Shown: piece after piece, positions 1-5,656 of the stretch
Layout of the letters: every line of letters starts with the position of its first letter
How positions within the stretch are numbered: the stretch's first letter is position 1
Made by a program: the position numbers and the translations under genes
The notes under the pieces: generated by a model
Databases searched by the model: none
The model's input: the letters and a program-made list of their open reading frames with translations, nothing else
What the model was told of the DNA's origin: nothing
Assembly (NCBI GenBank): GCA_028705785.1
Contig: JAQWCT010000086.1
Location: 1-9,536 of the forward strand
DNA: 9,536 nt
Direction: 5' to 3'
Source: Sulfurospirillaceae bacterium
GTDB lineage: Bacteria > Campylobacterota > Campylobacteria > Campylobacterales > Sulfurospirillaceae

Positions 1-203
1 CTGTAGAGTTCCTCACCCGCAGTCGTAAGCTTGATACCATTTTTTTTGCGATCTACTATTTGAACATCGAGATATTCTTCGAGTAATTTGATTTGTTGCG
101 TTACCGCTGGTTGGCTAATGCCTAGCTTTTTAGAAGCTTTTGAAAAACTTTTTTCCCTCACAACGGTTAAAAAAGTTTCTATTTTTGAAAAGTCTTTCAA
201 CAT
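1..203 (-). CDS. LysR-family transcriptional regulator, N-terminal part (cut by window edge)
   Basis: This gives the first 67 codons of a protein that continues past the left edge. It begins MLKDFSKIETFLTVV. A winged helix-turn-helix of the LysR type follows: SFSKASKKLGISQPAVTQQ (residues 19-37), then IKLLEEYLDVQIVDR and the wing segment GIKLTTAGEELY. The start at 203 is supported by an AAGGA Shine-Dalgarno (212-216 on the plus strand) 8 bases upstream. Members of the family are DNA-binding regulators that usually sense a small molecule through a C-terminal domain, often act on a divergent neighbour and repress themselves. The ligand domain is not in the window, so the target and effector cannot be named. 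It is transcribed divergently from the helicase gene, but the latter is a housekeeping gene and need not be its target. Confidence 0.92.
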   Translation of the reverse strand, partial: MLKDFSKIETFLTVVREKSFSKASKKLGISQPAVTQQIKLLEEYLDVQIVDRKKNGIKLTTAGEELY

Positions 204-229
204 TGAATTTGTCCTTGATTGTTTAAATT

Positions 230-258
230 ATTATAACTAAAAATAATAGTAAAAACAA
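230..258 (-). promoter_or_regulatory. Putative promoter of the lysR-type gene
   Basis: Read on the minus strand there is a perfect TATAAT -10 (plus-strand ATTATA, 230-235). It is preceded after 17 bases by TTGTTT (253-258), a 4/6 match to a -35 element. It lies just upstream of the AAGGA ribosome binding site and ATG of the regulator. The region is AT-rich, so chance resemblance is possible. Confidence 0.5.
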
Positions 259-268
259 TAGATTTGCT

Positions 269-278
269 TTACATGTAA
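269..278. repeat. TTACATGTAA palindrome, intergenic copy
   Basis: A perfect 10-bp palindrome sits between the divergent lysR and helicase promoters, in the context CTTTACATGTAAGC. It is one base short of the 14-bp form seen in coding copies. It lies about 18 bp upstream of the helicase -10 and about 10 bp beyond the regulator's -35, so it could be an operator. However, the same word also occurs inside four coding positions of this window, so it may be a general genomic motif. Confidence 0.7.
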
Positions 279-295
279 GCTTAAACTTTTTTCGA

Positions 296-301
296 TATAA
301 T
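296..301 (+). promoter_or_regulatory. Putative -10 element for the uvrD-to-aat transcription unit
   Basis: A perfect TATAAT lies 30 bases upstream of the helicase start codon, giving an expected short leader that contains TAAGGA. There is no good -35; a T-rich stretch precedes it, as is usual for sigma-70 promoters in Campylobacterota. This is the best candidate for the main promoter of the nine-gene run. Confidence 0.55.
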
Positions 302-331
302 CATTAACTATTTATAGCAATAAGGAAACAG

Positions 332-2371
332 ATGTTAGAGGGATTAAATGAAGCACAAAGGGACGCCGCAACATGTGTTGATGGACCCATCCTTATCTTA
401 GCAGGTGCAGGAAGTGGAAAAACTAAAACAATTACAACCCGTTTGGCATATCTTCTCTCTTTAGGTATCGATCCTGCCAATACCCTTACGCTAACTTTTA
501 CCAATAAAGCAGCTAGTGAAATGAGGGAACGCGCTATTTCCATGATAGAAGAGAGTAGTTATCCTCCCTTATTGTGCACTTTTCATAAATTTGGATTGCT
601 TTTTTTAAAGTTTCACATCGAAAAAATTGGTCGAAAAAATAGCTTTGTCGTCATTGACACTGATGATAAAAAAAGAATTTTAAAGAGCTTTAACACGACG
701 GCTGAGCTTTCGACAGGAATGATTGCGAGCGAGATTTCCCGTTATAAAACTTCCTTGATTGACCCTAAAGTGGCGTGGGAAAAGGCGGAGCAAAAAAGTT
801 ATCAAGTCATCGCTAAACTGTATGAGCAGTATGAAAATTATATTCAAGACAACAACTTGGTCGACTTTGATGATTTGCTGGTATTGCCGTATAAAATTTT
901 AAATGAAAATGAAGAGTTATGCCAAAAAACCAGCGAGCGATACAAATACATTATGGTGGATGAGTACCAAGATACCAACGAACTCCAATACAAGTTACTA
1001 CGAAAACTCTGCTCAACGCATGAAAATCTTTGCGTGGTTGGTGATGATGACCAGAGCATCTATGGCTGGAGAGGGGCAAATATCAAAAATATTTTAGAGT
1101 TTCACGCCTCTTTCGATAATGTCAAAATCGTTAAATTAGAGAAAAATTATCGCTCCACCAATCAAATCCTCAAAGCTGCCAATGATTTGATAGAACATAA
1201 TCGTGGTCGCATTGGAAAAGTGTTGGAAAGTACTAAGGGCGATGGTGTGGGTATCGAAGTGATGGACTCTCATGATGAAAATCAAGAGGCACAAACGATT
1301 GCTAAACGCATCAAGAAGCTTATTCAAAATGGCGCAAGTCCTAGAGATATCGCCGTGTTGTACCGCATTAACGCACTGAGCCGTTCCTTAGAAGAGGGGC
1401 TCAATAAAGAGCAAATTCCTTACAATATGGTCGGTGGTGTCAAGTTTTATGAAAGGGCAGAGGTTAAAGATGTCATTAGTTATCTTCGTGTGATTGCCAA
1501 TCCGCACGATGACTTTTCCATCAAACGCATTATCAATCGCCCTAAAAGAGGACTAGGCAAAGTCACCATCGAAAAAATTATCAAATCTGCTTACGATAAC
1601 AAACAATCCATTTATGAGTATATCTGTGAAAATGGCACTCAACTTGAAATAGATGCCAGTAAAAAAGCCTCTTTGGCACTCAAGGAATTTGTACAAAATA
1701 TAGCGAATATTCAAGCCATTCAAGCCAATTCGACTTATGATATGGTAGATGCCCTTGAAGAAGCTTTTGACATTAAAAATTATTATGCCAACCAAGTTGA
1801 TTCGTTGGAGCGCATCTCAAATATCGATGAATTTTATGGACTTTTCCGTGATTTTGTGGTGCAAAACCCTCATATGGGTGTGGATGATTTTTTAAATGAA
1901 CTCGCCCTTCAAAGTGACCAAGACCAAATTGATAGTGAAAATATCTCTATTATGAGTATCCACGCCAGCAAAGGGTTAGAGTTTGAATATCTTTTTGTCA
2001 TTGGACTAGAAGAGGGTTTTTTCCCTCTTATTGGAGATGGCAGTGACATTGAAGAAGAGAGACGCCTTGGGTATGTTGCGATTACACGAGCAAAAAAAGA
2101 GTTGACGCTTAGTTTTTCAAGCAGTCGTTTTTATAAAGGAAGACGAACAGAACTCACCAAAAGCCGTTTTCTGAAAGAAGCAGGGGTGTGTGAGGGGAGT
2201 TTGATTTTGGAAAAAACGACTTCGTTTCGTAAAGGTGATTTGATTAAACATAAAATCTTTGGTATGGGTCGAGTGACTGAGGTGAGCAAAGTTGGTCGAG
2301 AGTTTAAACTTCAGATTAATTTTGGGGGAACTAAAAGAGATATTTTAGCCTCCTTTGTAGAGAAAATCTAA
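332..2371 (+). CDS. uvrD: UvrD/Rep/PcrA-type superfamily 1A DNA helicase
   Basis: A 679-residue ATP-driven 3'-5' DNA helicase of the UvrD/Rep family, acting in DNA repair and removal of proteins from DNA. The full motif set is visible. The N-terminal LNEAQRDA is the Q motif, followed by Walker A AGAGSGKT (residues 24-31) and motif Ia TFTNKAASEMRER. The DExx box VDEYQDTN starts near residue 209. Motif III is VVGDDDQSIYGWRGA, motif IV has KNYRST, motif V has IMSIHASKGLEFEYLFVIGLEE, and motif VI with VAITRAKK is near residue 582. Length matches the family (about 650-720). The ATG has a TAAGGA site 5 bases upstream. It is first in the rightward gene run and abuts truB with no gap. Whether it equals E. 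coli UvrD, Rep or PcrA in role cannot be told from sequence; the symbol is by family. Confidence 0.95.
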   Translation: MLEGLNEAQRDAATCVDGPILILAGAGSGKTKTITTRLAYLLSLGIDPANTLTLTFTNKAASEMRERAISMIEESSYPPLLCTFHKFGLLFLKFHIEKIGRKNSFVVIDTDDKKRILKSFNTTAELSTGMIASEISRYKTSLIDPKVAWEKAEQKSYQVIAKLYEQYENYIQDNNLVDFDDLLVLPYKILNENEELCQKTSERYKYIMVDEYQDTNELQYKLLRKLCSTHENLCVVGDDDQSIYGWRGANIKNILEFHASFDNVKIVKLEKNYRSTNQILKAANDLIEHNRGRIGKVLESTKGDGVGIEVMDSHDENQEAQTIAKRIKKLIQNGASPRDIAVLYRINALSRSLEEGLNKEQIPYNMVGGVKFYERAEVKDVISYLRVIANPHDDFSIKRIINRPKRGLGKVTIEKIIKSAYDNKQSIYEYICENGTQLEIDASKKASLALKEFVQNIANIQAIQANSTYDMVDALEEAFDIKNYYANQVDSLERISNIDEFYGLFRDFVVQNPHMGVDDFLNELALQSDQDQIDSENISIMSIHASKGLEFEYLFVIGLEEGFFPLIGDGSDIEEERRLGYVAITRAKKELTLSFSSSRFYKGRRTELTKSRFLKEAGVCEGSLILEKTTSFRKGDLIKHKIFGMGRVTEVSKVGREFKLQINFGGTKRDILASFVEKI

Positions 2372-3199
2372 ATGAACAATCGCCTTTTTGTAGCTTATAA
2401 GCCAAGCAATATCTCTTCAAATTTTTTTCTCAGTCGTATTAAACGCGCTTACGGTGTTAAAGGGGCTGGTTTTTCAGGCACACTTGACCCTTTTGCCAAA
2501 GGTGTTTTAATCATTGCCTTTGGACAATTTACTAAACTCTTTCGCTTTTTGAAAAAAGCACCTAAAAGATACCGTGCAACGCTTTGGTTGGGTGCTTATA
2601 GTCCGACTTTGGATATTGAAAAAGTAGAAAGAGTGACCCAGATGATGCCTTTTGCGCCTATTTCAGTTGAGATAGCTACCAAGAGTTTTATCGGAGAACT
2701 CACTTATCTTCCTCCCAAATATTGTGCCAAAAAGATAGACGGAAAACGCGCTTATGATATGGCTCGAAAAGAGGAAGACTTTGAGCTTGAAGCTATCAAA
2801 AGTACGATTTATGATTGTAAAGTTATCCACTACAACCATCCTTTTTTAACTTTTGAGATCAGTATCTCGGAGGGTGGATATGTGCGAAGTGTGGGTGCCC
2901 TCATCGCGCAAAAGTTAGGATTTGAGGGAAGTTTAAGCGCATTAGAGCGTTTAAATGAGGGCGATTTTGTGTATGAGAATGAAAGAGAGCTTGACCCTTT
3001 GGATTATTTGGATTTACCCAACAATAGGTATTTAGGAAATATAGAAGATATGCGATTAGGAAGAGTGTTGGATGTGAAAAATTTTGAGATACAAGAAGAG
3101 GAAAACTATAAAATCGTTCATGAGGGATGGCTATCTGTTATTGAAATAAAAGAAAATGGAGTAGAATATCTACTCAATAATATACAATTAAGGTCGTAA
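2372..3199 (+). CDS. truB: tRNA pseudouridine(55) synthase TruB
   Basis: A 275-residue cytosolic enzyme that isomerises U55 in the T-loop of tRNAs to pseudouridine. Family marks in order are the N-terminal YKPSNISS segment and the catalytic motif GTLDPFAKGVL with the nucleophilic aspartate at D39. Then come PPKYCAKKIDGKRAYDMAR (the usual PPxYSAxKxxGxRxYxxAR) and GGYVRSVGALIAQKLG, matching the GTYIRSL-type motif. The C-terminal part is short and I see no clear PUA domain, consistent with compact TruB forms. The start codon follows the helicase stop directly and has only a weak A/G-rich site upstream, so translation is probably coupled to the upstream gene. Its stop is one base before csrA. Confidence 0.95.
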   Translation: MNNRLFVAYKPSNISSNFFLSRIKRAYGVKGAGFSGTLDPFAKGVLIIAFGQFTKLFRFLKKAPKRYRATLWLGAYSPTLDIEKVERVTQMMPFAPISVEIATKSFIGELTYLPPKYCAKKIDGKRAYDMARKEEDFELEAIKSTIYDCKVIHYNHPFLTFEISISEGGYVRSVGALIAQKLGFEGSLSALERLNEGDFVYENERELDPLDYLDLPNNRYLGNIEDMRLGRVLDVKNFEIQEEENYKIVHEGWLSVIEIKENGVEYLLNNIQLRS

Positions 3200-3200
3200 T

Positions 3201-3428
3201 ATGTTGATACTGACACGAAAAATTGGCGAGGGCATTGTTCTAAATGAAAATGTCACAGTAAAAATTATTGATATTTCCAAAGGTATGGTCAAACTCGGTT
3301 TTGAAGCGCCTAAGGATATGTTGATTTTAAGAGAAGAACTACAACTTGCCGTTAAAGAAGCCAATACACTTGCGAGTCAAAGTGTAAGTGAGGGCTTATT
3401 GTCTGATTTGAGTAAGAAGTTAAAATAA
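3201..3428 (+). CDS. csrA: Carbon storage regulator CsrA, RNA-binding translational regulator
   Basis: A 75-residue CsrA/RsmA homologue, a dimeric protein that binds GGA-containing sites in mRNA leaders and blocks or aids translation. The start MLILTRKIGEGI holds the RNA-contacting strand (L4, T5, R6). The second contact arginine is present at R44 in ILREEL. The rest follows the family pattern with a longer helical tail (about 61 residues in E. coli). TAAGG (3189-3193) lies 7 bases before the ATG. In Campylobacter, CsrA is known to control flagellin and is antagonised by the FliW protein; whether that holds here cannot be seen. Its neighbours truB and ispE are the same as I recall from Campylobacter. 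The metK leader in this window contains a run of ANGGA motifs that could be targets (inference). Confidence 0.97.
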   Translation: MLILTRKIGEGIVLNENVTVKIIDISKGMVKLGFEAPKDMLILREELQLAVKEANTLASQSVSEGLLSDLSKKLK

Positions 3429-4208
3429 ATGACTCACAAAGCACATGCCAAGGTTAATATTTTTCTCAAAATCGTGGGGACACGAGGTGATTACCATGAG
3501 ATTAATTCGCGTTTTATGTTGGTCAAAAATCTTTTTGATACCTTGTCTTTTGAACCAAAGCAAAGTGATGAGCCTTTCGAACTTGTAGGTGATTTTAATT
3601 GTGCCTTGAGCGACAACACGATTTATAAAATGTATTTGGCTTTGCAAAACAGTGGTTATGCCAAACAAGTCGATGAAGTGATGGCAAAATATGCTTTACA
3701 TGTAAAGAAAAAAATCCCCACGGGTGCTGGTTTGGGTGGCGGAAGTAGCGATAGTGCAACTTTTTTAAAGATGATGAATCAAGAAGCAAAATTAGGGTTA
3801 AGTTTGCAAAAAATGCTTGAAATCGGTATAACTGTTGGTGCCGATGTGGCTTTTTTCATTTGTGGATACCACAGTGCCAATGTCAGTGGCATCGGCGAGA
3901 AGGTCGAAGAGTGGGATGAAAAATGGTTGGATATCGAAGTTTTTACTCCCGATATTGCGTGTAATACAGGTTTGGTTTATCGTACTTTTAGGGAATCATT
4001 TTTGCAAGAGACTGTAAGGGATAATGTTTTAAAAATGTCTTTTATGCGAAGTGAAGAGGTATTGAAGCAGTTTCCCAAAGAAGAACTCAATGACCTTTAT
4101 TTAGCTTCTCTCAAAGCTTATCCTGAACTTTCTTTACATGTAAAGGATGGATTGTTTTTTAGTGGAAGTGGAAGTAGTTTTTTCAGAATCAAGGATGAGG
4201 TTAGTTAA
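3429..4208 (+). CDS. ispE: 4-diphosphocytidyl-2-C-methyl-D-erythritol kinase IspE
   Basis: A 259-residue GHMP-family kinase that phosphorylates CDP-methylerythritol at the 2-hydroxyl in the MEP route to isoprenoids. Visible marks are AKVNIFLKI near the N-terminus (substrate-site lysine K8) and DYHEINSRFML. The ATP-binding loop IPTGAGLGGGSSDS follows with the proline at residue 97, then VGADVAFF with catalytic aspartate D139 and the late SGSGSSFF motif. It is shorter than E. coli IspE (283) but complete. It starts right after the csrA stop, and its TAA shares one base with the smpB ATG, so the genes are tightly coupled. Two copies of the CTTTACATGTAAAG palindrome lie inside it, both reading LHVK. 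Confidence 0.95.
   Translation: MTHKAHAKVNIFLKIVGTRGDYHEINSRFMLVKNLFDTLSFEPKQSDEPFELVGDFNCALSDNTIYKMYLALQNSGYAKQVDEVMAKYALHVKKKIPTGAGLGGGSSDSATFLKMMNQEAKLGLSLQKMLEIGITVGADVAFFICGYHSANVSGIGEKVEEWDEKWLDIEVFTPDIACNTGLVYRTFRESFLQETVRDNVLKMSFMRSEEVLKQFPKEELNDLYLASLKAYPELSLHVKDGLFFSGSGSSFFRIKDEVS
3694..3707. repeat. CTTTACATGTAAAG palindrome, first copy in ispE
   Basis: A perfect 14-bp palindrome inside ispE, read as Leu-His-Val-Lys just before the ATP-binding loop (ALHVKKKIPTGAG). The position normally holds a variable strand before the IP-GAGLGGGSSD motif, so the peptide is tolerated rather than required. Confidence 0.85.
4132..4145. repeat. CTTTACATGTAAAG palindrome, second copy in ispE
   Basis: A perfect 14-bp palindrome identical to the copy 438 bp upstream and again read in the LHVK frame (LSLHVKDGLFFSGSG). 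It lies between the YPEL segment and the C-terminal SGSGSS motif, a variable linker in the IspE family. Confidence 0.85.
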
Positions 4209-4672
4209 TGGGTGAAGCAGTAGCGAGAAATAAAAAAGCATATCATGATTATGAGATACTTGAAAAGTTAGAAGCAGGCATTGTTCTTCAAGGCAGTGAA
4301 GTCAAGGCCATTCGTCAAGGACGAGTCAATCTTAAAGACTCTTTTGTGCGTATCATCAAAGGGGAAGCGTTTTTACTCAATGCCCATATTTCGCATCTAA
4401 GTACGGTCAATATCCACTATGCACGCAGTGAGCGAACGGATAGAAAACTGCTTTTACATGCCAAACAGATTTTAAAACTTGATGGAAAAGTGGCAAAAGA
4501 TGGCTTAACCATTGTGCCTCTAGCCATTTACTTCAATGCTAAAAATCTTGTTAAAGTAGAAATAGCCCTAGCAAAAGGAAAAAATTTGCACGATAAGCGG
4601 GAGGCTTTAAAAGAGAAAGACGCACAAAGAGAAACGCAAATTGCGATTAAAAATCATAGCTATAATGAGTAA
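4208..4672 (+). CDS. smpB: SsrA (tmRNA)-binding protein SmpB
   Basis: A 154-residue partner of tmRNA in trans-translation. It brings tmRNA to ribosomes stalled without a stop codon so that the nascent chain is tagged for proteolysis. The family pattern is complete: VARNKKAYHDYEILEKLEAGIVL, QGSEVKAIRQGRVNLKDSFV, the HARS-like HYARSERTDRKLLLH segment, and FNAKNLVKVEIALAKGKNLHDKR. A basic C-terminal tail (from DKREALKEKDAQRE) is expected to enter the mRNA channel. The ATG overlaps the ispE stop (TAATG), and GAGG (4197-4200) lies 7 bases upstream. The tmRNA gene itself is not in the window. ClpA, a known destroyer of tagged proteins in other bacteria, is encoded about 1 kb downstream. Confidence 0.96.
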   Translation: MGEAVARNKKAYHDYEILEKLEAGIVLQGSEVKAIRQGRVNLKDSFVRIIKGEAFLLNAHISHLSTVNIHYARSERTDRKLLLHAKQILKLDGKVAKDGLTIVPLAIYFNAKNLVKVEIALAKGKNLHDKREALKEKDAQRETQIAIKNHSYNE

Positions 4673-4698
4673 TTTAAAAAATATTTAGCGTAAATGGG

Positions 4699-4704
4699 TA
4701 CAAT
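4699..4704 (+). promoter_or_regulatory. Possible internal -10 element before the thioredoxin-like gene
   Basis: TACAAT (5/6 to TATAAT) in the 59-bp gap between smpB and the lipoprotein gene, the largest gap inside the gene run, with TGGG just upstream. It is 28 bases before the next start codon, which has GAGG at 4722-4725. It could give the lipoprotein-clpS-clpA-aat part independent transcription. There is no clear -35. Confidence 0.35.
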
Positions 4705-4731
4705 CAGCGCTAGAATAATGTGAGGTAAAAG

Positions 4732-5334
4732 ATGAAAAAATTACTAACTTTAATCAGTTTTTTTCTTATAGTGTTTTTTATGGGATGTTCTGGGGATATC
4801 AGTAAAGGTTCTGCTATTGTTAAAGAAACCTATAAAGAGGGCGAGAAGATAGAACTTAAAAGTGTTGCAGGGAGTAAAATCACCTTTTTGCGTAAAAATG
4901 GTGGATTTGTCATTGAAGATGATGAGGCTAAAATCGTCTTAATCGATATCTTTGGAACATTTTGTGCACCATGTCAAGAAGAAGCACCCTCTTTGATGGA
5001 TCTTCAATTGCAAAATAGTGATGATGTTTTCTTGATAGGACTTAATTTCTTGGAAGAAGTGAGTGATGAGTATGTTGTTGAAAATTTTGCTTCCAAATAC
5101 AATGCGTATTATTTTATCTCTAATGCGCCTCAAAATAAAAAGATAGTGGAAACAATCTTACAAGATATCCAGTACAAGTCAGCACTTCAAGTGCCTTTTA
5201 AGGTTTTACTCAAAGAGGGAAAATACCAAAAAGTGACAGATATCTATACCTCTAATCCAGAAAATCAGTTTTACATTGGCAAAGTAGGTCTTCATATTAT
5301 TCAGCAAGATATTGATGCCATCAAATCGAAGTAA
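4732..5334 (+). CDS. Thioredoxin-fold (TlpA-like) lipoprotein with CAPC active site
   Basis: A 200-residue exported protein. The N-terminus is a lipoprotein signal: MKK, then a hydrophobic stretch (residues 4-16), then FMGC with C19 as the likely lipidated cysteine. The mature part has a thioredoxin fold core: KIVLIDIFGTF, then CAPC (residues 78-81), and later a VPF segment that may be the cis-proline loop. A soluble thiol-disulfide role in the envelope is expected, for example reducing periplasmic disulfides or serving cytochrome c maturation; substrate and direction are unknown. GAGG (4722-4725) gives a well-placed ribosome site. A periplasm-facing protein among cytosolic proteolysis genes is odd, but I recall a thioredoxin-like gene at the same place in Campylobacter, so the position seems conserved. 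Confidence 0.9.
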   Translation: MKKLLTLISFFLIVFFMGCSGDISKGSAIVKETYKEGEKIELKSVAGSKITFLRKNGGFVIEDDEAKIVLIDIFGTFCAPCQEEAPSLMDLQLQNSDDVFLIGLNFLEEVSDEYVVENFASKYNAYYFISNAPQNKKIVETILQDIQYKSALQVPFKVLLKEGKYQKVTDIYTSNPENQFYIGKVGLHIIQQDIDAIKSK

Positions 5335-5344
5335 GGAAAAGCAG

Positions 5345-5653
5345 TTGCATAAATTGGAGCATGAGTTTGAGAATGAAACGATAGAAGATTATGAGGTTTC
5401 AAGCCCCAAATTGTATAAAGTTTTACTCTTAAATGATGACTATAGTAGTATGGATTTTGTCATCAAGGTGCTGATGAGCATCTTTCATCATAGCTTTGAA
5501 AAAGCAACCGATATTATGCTCAGTGTCCATGAAAGAGGAAGCGGTCTTTGTGGTATTTATACCCATGAAATCGCCGAAACCAAAGTAGCCCATGTGCGCA
5601 AAATGGCGAAAAATGAAAAATTTCCGCTTCGAGCCATCATGGAAGAGGAGTAA
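5345..5653 (+). CDS. clpS: ATP-dependent Clp protease adaptor ClpS
   Basis: A small adaptor that binds proteins carrying an N-terminal Leu, Phe, Tyr or Trp and hands them to the ClpA N-domain. The core YKVLLLNDDYSSMDFVIKVL holds the NDD pocket residues. FEKATDIMLSVHERGSGLCGIYTHEIAETKVAHV follows the family pattern with the conserved VH-G. I prefer the TTG at 5345 as start (102 residues) because AAGGA (5333-5337) sits 7 bases before it. The open frame extends upstream to ATG 5315 and TTG 5312, which would overlap the lipoprotein gene by about 20 bases, but there I see no good ribosome site. An automatic annotation may choose the longer form. The clpA start is 3 bases after its stop. Confidence 0.93.
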   Translation: MHKLEHEFENETIEDYEVSSPKLYKVLLLNDDYSSMDFVIKVLMSIFHHSFEKATDIMLSVHERGSGLCGIYTHEIAETKVAHVRKMAKNEKFPLRAIMEEE

Positions 5654-5656
5654 GAA

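Noticed and set aside
304..543. Minus-strand ORF opposite the helicase start
   Set aside because: It lies opposite strongly conserved helicase motifs, has no ribosome site and no recognisable family; a shadow frame.
4451..4466. TTTTACATGCCAAA in smpB as a sixth palindrome copy
   Set aside because: Only the left half matches. The encoded LLLHAK fits the ordinary SmpB family pattern.
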